Shown: positions 1-13,800 of the stretch, one piece after another
How positions within the stretch are numbered: position 1 is the stretch's first letter
How the letters are laid out: each line of letters begins with the position of its first letter
NCBI GenBank assembly: GCA_015680685.1
Contig: MNCI01023302.1
Span: 720,229-784,228, forward strand
Direction of reading: 5' to 3'
DNA: 64,000 bases
From: Gnetum montanum
Lineage: Eukaryota; Streptophyta; Gnetopsida; Gnetales; Gnetaceae
Notes under the pieces: generated by a model
Told to the model about the DNA's origin: nothing
Seen by the model: the letters and a program-made list of their open reading frames with translations, nothing else
Database searches by the model: none
Program-made: the position numbers and the translations under genes

Positions 1-459
1 ACTACTGGGTTACCAAGTAGTCACACTTAAATGCTTGTGATTAAGTCATACTCATTCCGTAGTTAACAACAAGAATAGTAAATGATGGTAAAGAAATATT
101 AACTAAGAAAATGATAAATAACAATAACAATTAAATAATTAAACTAAGTGAATTCTGCAATGACAAAGTAATCTCAATCTTTATTGCCAATCATGTGAGT
201 GTCCAATTACGTAAACTCGAATAAAGGTTCTGTACAATTACAAGCATCACACTACAAGCATGCACTGGGAAAATATTCTAACTCTTGCGGGAACAAAATG
301 GAAGATTTTGGCTACAACTAATTTCTAAGATGCCTAAGTGTGGTAGGTGCACGCTTATTTATAGGCTAGAATAGACGTTGCAAAAACAGGGCTGCGTATA
401 CAGGGCCTAGTATACGTAGGGGGCTTAGTATATGGGGCCTGGTTAACCACGATTCATCA
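1..459 (-). repeat. Athila-like LTR, cut by window edge
   Basis: On the reverse strand this begins TGATGAATCGTGG at 459 and continues past position 1. It matches the LTR at 56428-57286 in its R/U5 part (the CACACTTAAATGC stretch near position 22 and the sequence around it). A TATA box (reverse strand CTATAAATAAG) lies at 354-364, and GTATAC palindromes at 396-401 and 410-415 sit just upstream of it. No polypurine tract adjoins 459, so it is a solo LTR or a 5' LTR rather than a 3' LTR. The other end is outside the window. Confidence 0.75.
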
Positions 460-1880
460 ATTGGCCTCATCCATTATTAAAATTTACATAGCATTGTCTC
501 ATTATCACATGTCAAACCTTTGGTTGAAGTATTTAGATTGTTGCATAGTTTGCAAATTGCAAGGACAATCTTGCTTAAACTTGTCAAATGTTTAGGACAA
601 ACCAAATCTAGGCATGCAGGCATTTTTATTAAACATATTCTATACTTTTTCTCAATTTCATGAATCTCTAGTGATGATTGATTTTTTTATATTCGAAAAA
701 TGCTTACATGGTTATCTTGAGCCAATATAAGAGAACTTTTATGTGTCATGATTCAGGACATGATTGCATCAAATCTCTACTATGATAACCATGATGATGT
801 TGAAGTATCATTATTCTTGTAGATTTGCAACTAACCAAATTGTACAAAATCTAGAATCTCAAAGGAAAAGATTCATTATGTTTATTCCCCTATGAGAAAG
901 TTCTTAATTCTATTAAAAAGCTAATTTTTTATTACTATAGCTATATGTATTCTATTTTGTTTTTCATTTTTTTACACATCTTTTACTTTTTTTCCTTCAA
1001 TTACAATTAGACATTAATTTTTAAAAAATTGAAAATAATAAGGACATTATAGAGCAAGTATACTTTGTCACTAAATTTGAGATAAACTTTATGGTACAAA
1101 GTCAAAACAAAAGAAAATCTTCAAGAAAGTAAAGGTTTTAGGAAATTTTCTTAGACAAAAGAACTTGAACATCCTCCTAATGGAAGTTTTTCTCAATATT
1201 CTTTTAATTGGGATTATTATGATAGTGATAAATTTACTTGGATTGAAGCTACACAAATTTTAGATTTTATTAAAGGAGAAGAGAAAAATTGAATAGTACC
1301 AACCAAGTTCAAATATAAAAAGATAAATCATCAACAATGGACTAAGGAAAAGTCAATACAAAGCCAATGATTATATTAAAAGCATAAACTATGTTTCATA
1401 TTTAAACATAAGAATTTGTTTATGTGTATTTTTTTACATTAATATGTTTATCAAAGTATTGTTATATATGAATTTATTAAATTTTTCATTTATTATGTGC
1501 TTTGGATATTATTAGTTATCATTGTAAATATTGACTAGAAGATACTTCGCATTCAAAAGATTTTTCTCAAAAAAAAAACATAACCTATAGGAAAAAAATA
1601 GGTTGTCAATGACATTTTGTTATTTGTATTATGCATGCATATCATAAAAGAGCTTGCATTGTTTATAAGAAAAAGAAACATGTTAATCAAAATGGAGAAT
1701 TTTGTCATGGGCTTCATGCATAATGAAATAACATACAAAATATATATCCATTTTTTTTATTAAGTGAGATGAAAGAAAACATAGCAAATATATATCATTT
1801 AGGCATGTTTGTTGATGCAATTTATGATTAGTATTTGTTAGATCTAACTAAATATCTAAATGATAAAACTTTTCTATATG
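460..1880. other. AT-rich sequence without recognisable gene
   Basis: No coding pattern, RNA gene or repeat boundary is recognisable here. The stretch is very AT-rich. The open frames in it are short and of biased composition. It may include the decayed 5' part of the MULE that follows. Confidence 0.5.
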
Positions 1881-3500
1881 GATCAAATTGAGACAGGTAT
1901 GTACTCAAAAAAGATATTATAAATATTTATAGAATAGAAATGATTCCTCACTTTCAACTTCATGGAAATGATTTGTATAGTATACATCTTTGGCATGAGA
2001 GATGTAAATAATTTTTCTTCTTATACCATGTTAAGAAAGGACATGATGATTTAATTCTTACTAGTCTTCATTCAAAATGGATACATCAAAAAATGATTTA
2101 GTTATCTCAAAATAGTGTATTATTAAGGGATTCAACTTTCAACACAAACAAACATGCAGTGAGCATTGTTATATCTAATGTTCAGTTTTCACATACTATA
2201 TTTATTTTTTGTGTTTTAATTGATGTGATATTGCACTATACTCTACACATTGTAATGGCATTTGATGCATTCCACAATGGTATTCCAATAGCTTGGATAA
2301 TTTCAAATAGATGCAAAGTTACTGATATACAATTATGGTTAGGATTACTAGTAGAACATTGCCTATTAGTAGATAAAAATTAAGTATTAATGTTTTTTTA
2401 GTAGATGATTCTCATACAAAAATTGAAGCTTTATGGTATGTATTTTTAAAATAATAATTTGAAGTTGAATTTTTATTTTTTTAATAATAAGTAGATAGAT
2501 TTATTATTTTTGTAATTTTTTTTCTAGAAATGTGCTTCAATGTTGAATATTTTCATGCTTATAGCATGTTTATTCAACATGGAAAAAAATCTAGTTACCA
2601 AAGTTAATGATGTTGAGGTTCATAAGGACATCTCTAGACTACATGTTATTATGTACCATAGTAAGGATGAATGGGATGTTGTAAATAAACTACAAAGATT
2701 TTCAATCCTATATATACAACATAAATCCTTAATTAAGTACTTTGAAGCACATTGGATAAATAATAACAAATTTATAAGTATATATTTCTTTTTTAATTTT
2801 TTATGAAATAGTCATACATATACATTATAGTTGATTTTATACATATTTTTATTATTTTTATTCTTTATTTTTTAAATATTTAGGCATAGAATTTTTGTTT
2901 ACATTCACAACAGCATACTAATAATGCTATAGAATCATATCATGAATTCTTAAAAGGTGAATATCTTCGAGATCATACTAAATGATCATGTAGATGATTA
3001 GATTAGTTAATGCGGTGTCATTCTAAAGCATAGTTACATTATTGGCATAAATGTAGAATAAAAGCAATTGTTTTCATTGCAAATAAAAGACTGAGAAAAG
3101 ATAACAAAATTTCTTGTAAAAAAGCACTAAAAATTCCAAATCATGGTTGTCTTTCAACAAGGAAGTATGAGGATGCTTATTTTATTAAAAGTTAAAATTA
3201 TGTCACACCACAACAATTCTATTTTATTTCAATAATATATTCACATGAAATATTGTGTGAATATATGTGGACTCAATTAGAACATATTTGTAAACATATC
3301 CTTAAAGTTATTATCTTACCTAAAGCATTTCAAAGAGCATACAAATTTTTGTTTGAGAATTATTATTTTGATGCATGCACGCAAGTAAATGGAAATAAAG
3401 TAATTAGAGAAGACAGTAATTGTGATAAGTTGGCTATTATTAGTTTTTCTAAATTTTTGCAACAACAATCTAATGAAAAAATTTAATCTCAAAGTGAACA
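1881..3500 (+). pseudogene. MULE (Mutator-like) transposase relic with SWIM finger
   Basis: Decayed transposase of a Mutator-like DNA transposon, related to plant SWIM/FAR1-type proteins. In order: LLRDSTFNTNKHA (about 2129-2158), the MULE core motif FDAFHNGIPIAWII (about 2258-2300), NNAIESYHEFLKGEYLRDH (about 2920-2979), and a C-terminal SWIM finger at 3256-3297 reading C-x-Y-M-W..ICKHILKV, where the usual second Cys is Tyr. Three gaps look like introns: about 2159-2231 (weak acceptor), 2436-2527 (GTATGT...CTAG) and 2778-2883 (GTATAT...TTAG). In-frame stops include TGA and TAG where the family has Trp, consistent with methyl-C deamination, and a frameshift is likely near 2540-2570. Terminal inverted repeats were not located. 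The family call is firm; the exact ends are not. Confidence 0.75.
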
Positions 3501-4426
3501 AAATGTTGAATAATAAAATGTGCCAAATTTCTCTAAATTAGATCATTAGATTAACATTTTTATAAAGAAATTGAAAGATAAATTTAAAAAAGTTTTGGAT
3601 ACTATTCCAGAGAATATGAATATCCTTGAAAAAATTAACAAAGAATCAAATGTGCTTATTTCTAAATATGTATCCAATTCAACTAGAGATGGTTTATAAA
3701 GCATTGAAATATTAACTAGTTGGATAAGTACATCAAAGATTTAAAGAAAAAAAGAAAAAGAAAAGTGTAAGAAAGCCTCCATTTTCTTCAAATTTGGGTA
3801 TAATATACAATATTTATAATATTATTAACATATATTCTTATTTAAATTACTTTTATATTATGTCAGTACACTAATGGTATCTTTTTAAACAAGAATAATA
3901 GCACAAGCATCACTATTTCAAGAATTAGATTAACATCAATTGTGGATTAGAAATTCTTATGTTTTCAAGATTATTATGGCTAATCTTTTAGAACTTGAAT
4001 AATGAGATATTGACATTGATATCCAATTTTTGATGGGTAATTTGTATCTTCTATTGTGATTGGAGAAGACTAAGAATTTACGTATGGAATAATTACATCA
4101 AGTTTCATTGGTTTGTATGAAGTATTATTTTTCATAGTTTAATTAAAAACCAAAGTTTTAGGTTCTCTTCACTCAACTAGATGGGCCATAAGGCATAAAT
4201 ATATTATAGTTATTCAATACTTATATATTTCATATTAACATGTTAATTGTAGTCTTTATGGATTATGCTTGGAATAATTGGAATTGCTACCTTTTTTAGA
4301 AGGCACTATCATATTTGATTTCTTTGTTTTAGGGAAGGAAATATTATATGATATTATGTGTTTCATAAATATTTTTGTATAGCATGAGGAAGTTCATGGA
4401 ACTTAAACTCATAAAAATCTAAATCA
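3501..4426. other. AT-rich flank of MULE relic
   Basis: Probably the decayed 3' part of the MULE region: Lys-rich open stretches to about 3780, then nothing recognisable. It ends at the target site of the large retrotransposon, whose 5-bp duplication GGCCT occupies 4427-4431. The same locus resumes at 23222. Confidence 0.5.
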
Positions 4427-4431
4427 GGCCT

Positions 4432-6060
4432 TGAAACACCACTAATTTTGGCCTAGCACTTTGAAATGAAAATGACTCAAGCTCTTTCGAAGTTTCAGGA
4501 GGCAAAATTTGGCTAAGGCATTGAGCTCACACCTAGCCTACCCAAGGCAATTTGCTCACCCTCAATGTGAGCAAGTCCAAACAGCATCAAAATCAAGTCA
4601 AAGGTGGAGGTCAATAGTTCGAAGTTCAAAATTCCAACGTTCAGCGTCAAAATCAAGTTAAAAAGTGCATTTCATGTTGTGGTCACACTGGACTCATGCT
4701 GCAGCGTGACCATAGCGTGACCGACTCAGAATGACCCACTTACTAAAGTGCAAGTCATCCTCATTGTTGACAACTCCAGATTTCAACCTCAGAATTCCAG
4801 ATTCAGCTCAAAATTGCAAGTTTTTGGGGTCACACTACAAGTCACGGTGTGGTCACGCTATAGCGTGAGTCCAGCGTCACCTACCATAAATAGCTCAAAA
4901 AAAGTCATTTTCAACCTCATTTTCTGACTCTCAAGATCAACCATAGCCAGACATTTGATGCACTCAGGAATCAGGCTTCAAAAATTAAAATTTGGTGAAA
5001 AATTGCAAGTCTTTCCTCACTCATGCTGAGGTCACACTACAGCATGAGTACAGTGTGAATATAGCATGAGCACAACGTACACATGCTGAAGGCATGCTAA
5101 GACACACTACGACAAAATCAACTCATGCTGGAAGTCCTGCTCAGGCATAAACACCTCAAACAGCCACAAAACAACTCGAATCGACACCCTGCAGCAGTTA
5201 AGTTAGAGATCTAGAAGTTTCAAGCAAGCCAGAGCCAATTTCTCTTGTTGTATATTATCATTTCATTGTAAATTTTCATTCATGGGCTTGTCAAGCCCTC
5301 ACGGTCCAAATTGTATGTGCTTCCATGGGCTTGATTAAGCCACATGTTGTAAGATACGATGAACCTGGTCAAGAACATAGCTTGCCCACACACATCCAAC
5401 TCACACACAATGTCCATTGGACACGTGTCATATGATCTGTGTTTCTCTCATCTCCCATCCATTGATTCCATTCATGAATTCTGCACCTAAGCCTAGCTCA
5501 ACCCTATAAATACCCTATCAATTCACATAAACGGGGTTGGAAATTTTGGAGTTGGATAGCTTAGGAAACTCAGACCAGCAATCCTTGGGAGCTCGGCACA
5601 CTTTGACTCCTAGCATCCAAGCACTTCTGAAACAGATCGCATCACATCACCTCGAGGCTTGAAGCTTGACTTGCCATCCACACGTGTAGCTACGCTTTAA
5701 CCAGTGCACATCTTTTCTAACCAATACAATACAGTTCATTTTGCCAACCATTATTTTGTTTACTCTATTTTACATTCAGTTTACGTTTCATTTACAATAG
5801 CAATTCTGCATGCGTTTCTATTTACATTTCATACTTGTTGTTTACGTTTTAAAACATCAGTTACGATAACCCCAGTGCAAGCTATAGTTTACACTCGGGG
5901 AAGTCCTTGGTTGATTTTCATGCAAATCATCCAAGGCACTCTACCTTCGTTTACTTTTCTAGCTTACCCTCAGGCAAAGCTAGGGTCAGCTATGTCTTCT
6001 CGATGATCTTTTGGTGTTTGTTTTCCTTCCAGCCTTACACCGACGATTTAGGTCAGTACA
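4432..6060 (+). repeat. 5' LTR of element 1
   Basis: Long terminal repeat of 1629 bp with TG...CA ends, matching 21574-23216 throughout. A TATA box is at 5505-5512. The U3 part (about 4680-5110) is crowded with variants of the words TCACGCTG and CAGCGTGA, close to inverted copies of each other. Confidence 0.93.
5505..5512 (+). promoter_or_regulatory. TATA box of element 1 5' LTR
   Basis: TATAAATA within ACCCTATAAATACCC. The same box is at 22661-22668 in the 3' LTR. Position inside the LTR and conservation in both copies support it as the element's own promoter. Confidence 0.7.
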
Positions 6061-6065
6061 GTAAA

Positions 6066-6085
6066 TTAGCGCTAGAAGGAGGGCC
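6066..6085 (+). other. Primer-binding site of element 1
   Basis: TTAGCGCTAGAAGGAGGGCC starts six bases after the LTR end. The core GCTAGAAGGAGGGC recurs on the reverse strand at 55577-55597 in element 5, again just inside an LTR end, which supports its role as the tRNA primer site. I could not assign the tRNA. Confidence 0.7.
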
Positions 6086-6235
6086 GACTTGTTTGTTGTC
6101 TGTCAAAACATTGACCACGCTACCTATCTAAACGCTACATAGACTAAGTACTGACTAAAGCTTAGTCAGTTTAAACATGCCAGATTGACTTCCCCATCCT
6201 GTCTCCATCAGTCTCCCTATCAATCACACTACACT

Positions 6236-6375
6236 GCAGTTGCTCATGCTGTCATTGGTCACGCTGTCGTTGGTCATGCTGCAGCTGGTTACGCTATGGG
6301 TGTTGACGCTGTTGGTCACGTTGTTGTTGGTCACACTGCAGTTGGTCATGCTATGGGTGTTGATGCTCAGTTTAC
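6236..6375 (+). repeat. 15-bp tandem repeat in leader before gag
   Basis: About nine imperfect copies of a 15-bp unit of the type GTTGGTCACGCTGTC, some changed to ATGGGTGTTGACGCT. One frame would read Val-Gly-His-Ala repeats, but this lies upstream of the gag start and its reading frame does not continue into gag, so it is best taken as a leader repeat. Its word TCACGCTG is the same as in the U3 of the LTR. Confidence 0.75.
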
Positions 6376-6435
6376 TCTCAAATTGCTCACATTTCTCACG
6401 TTCAAATTTTCTAGCTCAGTTTACTCACGTTCATC

Positions 6436-9147
6436 ATGGAATCCTCCCAAATTAACCCGATAACGATGTCGATCTCAAACTTTGGGGCTAAAACCTTCAA
6501 CCCTGTGACTACTATGGAATCCATAGCTATTTTTGAATAGATAAACCCCCAAGGCCCTACGTGCCAGTCACTCAGGCTACAGGGAAAAGGCCCTATTTAT
6601 GTGACTCTTACACCCGAATAGTATAACTTCATCTGTGTCAAGATCCAAGTCAACCTACCTATCGACCATATAGAAAGGGAAGCTAAGCAAGAATATGAAT
6701 TTATCCACAAAGGAGGTCATGAGTTCATCCCTTCATCATTTGACATAATCTCGCTGTCTAAAATTCATCAAAAGCTCATATCCTAGCTTCTCATGGCAAG
6801 AAGTCAAGCCTTACAGCTACCTCCAATAGAGCCTCAAGATGAGGAAGATGACTTTGTAGTCCAATCTGAACATGGAGATTCCTACCATACCGTCAATCCC
6901 CATGCCTATACAAACCCATTATTCCACCCTTTTCTAGAAGAAACTATGCTCCCTCCTTCATCTGCAAACACTCGAGCACCATTTTCCCAACAAGAGGTAC
7001 CTGCTTCCATTCCTATCTTCTCTGTGCTCAACAATATTCACTCTAATGCATCCACTTCCATCGTTCCCCTGCAAGTACAATCCCAACAACTCCCTCCCCA
7101 AACTAACATAGGATCAACCTTTCGACCTCAAGTAATTGGGATGCCATCGGTCATACCAGCTTCCACATCCACCCATTACATACCTCAATTGCAGATCCAT
7201 GGAGCATCATTGATTACTTCAACCTAGCACGTTCAGGGTGTCACTTCACAACCTATAGCTAGGTAGTGGGTTCCACCGGCTGTAATCTCAGTCCCGAATA
7301 CTGTCCCACCACAACAAACGTTAGCCCAACAATCTCTCTTTCCACAAACGATGCAACAATTGAACCATTATCAACCACAATCCACTCAACTCGAGGGTCT
7401 ACCTATAGCCCAAGAATGGGAAGACACAAAGAAAATGATGCACTTGTTAGCAGAAGAATTAAAATGCCTCAAAACTGTAAATGCTGAGGAAGTCAAGGTA
7501 CTGGATTTCTATCAAGATGATCCAATTGACCTTTCAATTCCACTGTTAACCTTACCAAAGGGATTCTCATTACCCTAGCTGACCAAGTACAATGGAGAGG
7601 GAGGCCCAAATGCCCACCTAGTAACATTTCGAATAGAATGTCTTTTGCTTCAGGCATGGCCCCATGTAATTGTGTGTGTGTTTGCTATTTCCTTAACCGG
7701 AAAAGCCTTAGACTAGTACCAAGCCTTACCCCGTAACTCCATATCTTCTCTAGAGGATTTTTTACACCATTTTTTCACCCATTTCAAATAAAATCTAAAG
7801 CCTAAGGCTACGTTATATAGCTTGATCCAGATTAAACAAGCGCCATTAGAGCCAACATAGAAATTTATCCAAAGGTGGAGTGCAGCCTTGAATGAACTTC
7901 ATGAACCCATCCCTTAAACATATCTGCTTACCATCCTTAAGCTGACTGTGAATGACTTTATTAAGTTAAAACTCTATTATTTGAAAGCTCGTACCTTGAG
8001 CCAAGCATTTGTGCAAATCAAATACATAGAGGAGGTAGCACAAACAAGTAATGACCCAGCTTACTTGACTTTTAGGAGCCAACATACGAGGAAAGATAAA
8101 TCTAAAACAACGGTAGCAGTAATGGCTAAGACAACCTGACCTAACCATCCAAGACAAAATGGAAAACAACCTACCACTCCAAATGGCTATGAAAGAAACA
8201 CACCCGCACCCACATCTGAACCTTCATCAAACAGAAACACTAATACAGGTTATGCTTGAACATTCAAAAGAAAAGACTCCACTCAATACACACCCTTGCC
8301 CATGAAGCCTTCACAATTGCTTGATCAACTTCTAAAGGCCGAGCTAATTTAGCATAAACAAATGTCTCCTGTGGCCTCTCAACGACATGATCAATTTTGT
8401 GAGTTGGATAAAAACCCAGCTCTAGCAATGGCTAATGATCCACCCATTCCAAATGGCTTTAGGTTGGATAGGTTTTGTGAATATCACCAACGATGTGGTC
8501 ATGGGACTGATTATTGTTTCACTCTAAAATAGGATATACAATGCATGATTGATAGGGGTGAAGTAGTATTCAATGAAGCAAATCCAGTAAGACCCCAAAA
8601 CCAATCCATGGGTGTCTACAAGGATCCTCTCAATACTAATGATGCACCATATGTGATTAATACTATCCATGTGGAGAACAGATAGGATGTCCCACAAAAA
8701 CCTTTTGTGATTCATAGGCCTTCAAAAAACACACCTACCCCAACATCTCCTCAAACCCCTTTCATCATACGCACATCCTCCACACCACCAAAACAACTTG
8801 TCATCCGTGTACCTCCTTCTATTGCAACAACAACCACACAATCTGAAAATCAACCCATTCCCTTTGTGATCCAGGTGCCAAAATGCCCTGATACATAACC
8901 CACCTCCATTTCTCCGCGACCTCTATGAGAACTTCTTGCCAATAGACTAACAAGAGAATGCTTAGAAAGAGAAAACCATCAACACAAATTAGGACCACCA
9001 AAGCCAAAACTGCTAAACATTGTTCCAATGGGTCTGCTCATTAGTGAGCCTAGTACGAGTCATCAAAATGAGGATAATGTCACAAGTCATATCCCAAACC
9101 CAGCATCCTCGGCTACTAACACAAAGACCCCTCCATGAGAAATACAA
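6436..9147 (+). pseudogene. gag of element 1 (Tat-type), stop-riddled
   Basis: Capsid/nucleocapsid precursor. The start is ATG at 6436-6438, in frame with everything to 10140. The N-terminal part (to about 7570) is Pro/Gln/Ser-rich. A retrotransposon gag core follows at about 7580-8050, with a G-x-ALD-stop-YQ..L segment where the stop stands at the expected Trp. A zinc finger at 8476-8517 reads C-E-Y-H...GHGTDYC, the Cx2H..C form of Tat elements. A Pro/Thr-rich linker (about 8710-8900) leads into protease. About 18 in-frame stops occur in gag-pro, more than half of them TAG, with no frameshift that I can see. The protein cannot be made as it stands. Confidence 0.85.
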
Positions 9148-10140
9148 ATGCTAGGTCAAATGGACCAAATCTCCACAGACAAGGGTGCCCCAAATGGTAA
9201 AGACCTAGCGAGTACATTGACCCAGGTCACACAAGCTTTGAAACAAAATAATACTTCTTTAAGCCTATATGATCTAATAATAACTTCACCAGTACATCGA
9301 GAAGCTCTCGTGCGTATGTTGACTTCAGTCCCCGTTAGTGAGGACCTCCTTGCAGATGAACCATCCATTTATGTAGTATTGTCCACACAACCTCAGGAAT
9401 CGAAGACCACATCCCTAGATTTTTGCACTAAGGACATTAAGCTATATGAGAAAATAGGAGAAGTTACTACAACCCCTATGTTCATAACGATACAGGTTAA
9501 TCATTTCAAGATACATAGGGTGCATGTCAGTGATGGTGCAGCAACGAATGTAATACCTTTTTCCATCATCGAAAAATTGGGACTTACTAAACAAATACAG
9601 CCCACGACAACTTCTTTCTTGAAATCCTTTAGTGGTTCTCGCGTTGGGGTGAAAGGTATGGTTACCTTGGATTTCATAGCTAGGGACCAATTCCCCACAT
9701 TAGCTGAATTCATAGTGGTTGATGAGATGCCAGGGTTTAATCTAATCCTAAGATGTCCCTGTCTGGCTCAACTTAAAGTCGTATCCTCACCAATCCATCA
9801 AGAAATCCACCTACCTTATGAGGGTGGTGAGATCATCATATATGGGGATACAATAGTACCACCTACTTCTTCACACCCTAGAATAGATCAAGAGTTAGAA
9901 ATTGAGTTCATTGAGCCTAAGCAAGGAACCATGAACATACTTCAAAACATAAATCCAACGTTAGCTCCCAATCCTACTAAAACTGAGGAAACACCAGACA
10001 ATACAAACATAGGCGCCATCCCCACTAATGTCTCTTGGTCGGAATTACTCTTTGACATCACCGATGAAGGGGAAGGTGAGTATAAGATCTTACCCACATG
10101 CCCAACCCCACATGTTAAGCTACAAAGGATCAAGAAGTAA
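9148..10140 (+). pseudogene. Aspartic protease region of element 1
   Basis: An uninterrupted 330-codon stretch continuing the gag frame. The retropepsin motif VSDGAATNVIP has its catalytic Asp at 9532-9534; the typical D-S/G-G is here D-G-A. Downstream FNLILRCPCL and SSPIHQEIHLP match the part of Tat proteases after the active site. An excellent plant 5' splice site, AAG|GTGAGTATAAG, lies at 10073-10083, only 60 bases before the stop. That is where Ogre-type elements have an intron between protease and RT. The acidic tail after about 9890 is probably linker rather than protease. Confidence 0.85.
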
Positions 10141-10824
10141 CTCAACAAACAGAATTAAACTACCAAATGTCTGAAATGATGTTAAACTACCAAATGTCTG
10201 AAATGACGTTAAACTACCAATCGTCTGGTATGACGCTAAACTGCCAACAAACATCTACAATGACATTAAACTAGCCACAGTTAGAAATGGCCAGTTCCTT
10301 TTAAAATTTTCCAAAATTGTTACTACTTTTGGCCTAGTATGGCATAAAACTGGTAATCTTTCTTTCTTTAACAATAGATGCAACAATCCATCATGAATTT
10401 AAACTAATGTACCCAACCCAAAATGGCTTTAAACTAGAGTAAACAAGTTACAGACTCACGAACTCCTGTCATTTTACATTGAACATTTGTTTACAAGTTA
10501 CAAGTTACAATTTAGATTTATGCATGGCCGTTGCCTTCTCTCTCAAATAATTACCTTACGTTTCGCTTTACATTTTAGAAATTTATGTTACATTTAGTTA
10601 CACACATATGTTCACAATATACTTGAGAAAATAAGAAAAATAATAAAAAACATGAAAAATAACAAAAAAATATGTATATATACATGGAACATCAAAGTAA
10701 TGAAGGAATGCAACCATTTTATACCAGAATTAAATCCAGGTCATTACACCAATCTTTATACATTCCATCAAACATCCCAAAAATCTAAAAAAAATTAATG
10801 GCCTAAGTCTAATTGACGCAAAGC
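10141..10824. other. Spacer after protease with degenerate short repeats
   Basis: About 10150-10280 holds four or more loose direct copies of a unit of about 26 bp containing GACGTTAAACTACCAA. At 10331 the words GGCCTAGTATGGCATAAAACT recur in a form found again at 16207, before RT. The rest is AT-rich. No gene is seen on the forward strand. Confidence 0.6.
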
Positions 10825-13800
10825 TCATGGAGGGGCCTGATCCCCAAGATCCTCTTCATCATCTGCTCCTACTCCACTAGGGCCAGCTCCATCATTAACA
10901 CATCCCTACAAACAAAAAATAGAAAAAAAATAAAACATGTAAGAGTAGTAAAGCAAATCATAAACACAAAAATCAAAAAAAAAGTAACGCTAATAATGAA
11001 AATAATAAGATCATAAATTACACAATAAAACACTCAAAAGTGAAGAAGGCCCTAAGTTGGTCTCCAAACGTTGTAGAATCTCCTTCTCAGGCACATTTGC
11101 CCAATCCTCCTCCAAGCCAAGATTAATGCCAGCGAGTGTTTTGGCCTTGTCCACCAGGGTCCAAGTAGGGCGCTCAAGAGAGAACAAGCCTATCGCAGTC
11201 TCCCCAGAGGCGGTGGTAATTGTTCTCTCAAGAGAGATCCCTCCACCTCGGTGCACTCAGAAAACCTATCATAAGCAGACCAAAAACCTAACCCATCAAT
11301 GAACATCTCCATCCAGTGATGTTCAATTGACTCTTCCTTTAACCATTTCCTGTACTGATGCTTGTGGTCCTTTTGGTCTTGGCCCCATTTTCATACTTTA
11401 GCAACAAAGGATTTCCAATCTTGACATTTCTTGTTTAGCAAATCTATCTATGCTCTTTGTTCTACTAAGTCCCGTGTCACCTGCACTTTGCTATTCAAAA
11501 CTATCTAATAACGCGTGTAGGTGATTTTGGATCAACACCATGTGCTATCACCAGACAACCTAGTAGCGGAAAATTCATAACGAGATTGGAGATCCCTTTT
11601 CTCCTCTCTCTCTCTTTTGCTAGTGTCTCCTTCAATGAGTGAACCTCGTCTCATAGATATTTAGTCAAACACCTTAAAGTCCAAACTAACTTGGCATTCT
11701 GTACGATGCAACCAGAAACTGCATCATAAATCTTTCTTGGGACTTGCTCAATATTCCCTGGCAATTCATGGAGAGCATCAATATGGGTAGCTTTAGAAGG
11801 ATCCCACTGGAGCTTGGCACCCGTAGGTGTAAGTGCCACACACATGAATTAGTCATGATCAACAATGTATGCAAAGAAATACAAATAAAACCAGACAAAT
11901 AGCATGACATGTAATATACATATACCTAGTTCTAGATGAGCTCCTTGTAGGTAAGCAATCACATCATTAACAATGCTCGTAACAAAATCTATTTTGCTAG
12001 GCATCTCAGGCCATGGCCTTAACAGATTAGTTGATGTGGGACAAGCAAGAGAGGTTTCTTCAATGGCAACCTATGATCCTGACACTACTTCCCAGGATAT
12101 AGGTTCCTTAGGAATTTCAGCATCTACCCCAAGATAGTTAGAATAATCAAGAATAACACATAAAAATCAAAAGACGCAGAATATAGATTGAGCTAAAAAG
12201 AACATACCAAAATGCCCTTCACTGTTTAGCTTAGGCGGATCATCTAGCTGCAAAGATCCATCAAAGAAATCATTGAGGACATCTCTTTCATCACTTGAGT
12301 GCCTAAGTGCATCCTAGGCCTCCGCAAACTTTGTCCCCATGTTGCTTGTCACATCCTCCTCTCATGGAGCAAGAATTTCTTCTTCCTCGATTGCTTCTTC
12401 CTTTTCTTTTCCTTCCTCCTCAGGTATCAGGGCCATGACTTCTCTCTCCCTCCTCAAAATTTCCTCTAAAATAATTCCAAAACCTTAAAGTTAGTATGAT
12501 ATAGCACATAGGTACACCCAATAGCATATAAACCAAAAAAGAAAATATATAACAATGAAATAAACCACTTACCCTCCACTGGCAATACAAACCAAATCTT
12601 CTTTACTCTTGGTGGTATCACATCTGGAGTAGAATCCCTAGGGCGTTCTTTCCTCTTCACCTTTTTCTTAGACTTCCCAAAAGTCTCACCAATCAAACAT
12701 TCAACCTTTTTAGTAGACGTGCGTAGCCTAGGTGGTTCCAAACCCAAGCTATCATGCGAATTATGGGAATGGCTAGCTACACTCCCAATTGTGACTGATA
12801 CTGACTCCTCAATGTCCTCTGGTGGGTCCTGGGATCTAGTGGTGCTATATAAGTGGAAAATCCAAGGGCGGGATAGTTGCGAATGGTCTCTCAAAATGTG
12901 GCGGTTATCCTAATGAACTACTAGGAATTCAGCGAACCTGCGTAGGTACCCCACAAAGAAGGAAAGGTGAAGTGGTATTTTGCATGGATGCTTGAACGTA
13001 ACCTAATGATCTCCCCACGAAGGCCAAATCCCAGAAATTGTGTCCAATTGTATTGCATGCCTATCTCTAAAACTACACGAATCACATGTGTAGACTCGAT
13101 CCCAAGGTTTCTTCCTTGAGAAAGAGATTTGGGAAATGCTCGTGCCCGAAAGAGAGGATACAGGAAGTTCACCTTCATTGATCGGGTATCCTCTCGCATA
13201 GAAAATCCCTTAGGGCCCTTAGACATACCTAACCACCGCTCAAGCTCCCTTATTACCTGTCCGTCTTTAGTTGCTTTATCTACGACTACCGTGGCATCAT
13301 TCATGGGAATGCCAAAAAGATTGGAAAGAAACTCAGTGATTAAAACCCATGTGGTAAAACAAGAAGCATCACCATTGAAAGAGTCAACAATGGTAACCAT
13401 TTTAGTAGTCGTAATGCTAGGATTCAAGCCTGTAAACAGGTCCATCAAACCTGCCCGAGTGAGGTAACTGATAATCAAATCAGAAGCTTACTTCTATAAC
13501 CATTTTTGTGATTTCTCTACCTCCCCATACTTCATAAAAAGCGTGGCCTCAATGCACCCTATCGTAATGGTAACTTTTTCGGGGGGGATGGCTACTGTAA
13601 AAGAAAAACATAGAGTGAAAAGCTAGAAAAGGAACATGACACACAATAATGCAACAAAAAATAAAAATGGAGTCTGAGGTGTGGTCACTTATCATCTATG
13701 ACTAGTGTAGGAGAGGTGGGTATAGGATCAATCCTTTGACGAAAAATTGGCCCATTAGAAGATCAATTCTTATGTAACCAACCACACACTTGGCAGTGCT

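Noticed and set aside
5000-5160. CRISPR-like short repeats in the LTR
   Set aside because: The repeated words are not evenly spaced, there are no spacers of uniform size, and the context is a plant LTR.
6236-6463. Val-Gly-His-Ala repeat protein
   Set aside because: The frame is short, lies between primer-binding site and gag, and differs from the gag frame; better read as a leader DNA repeat.
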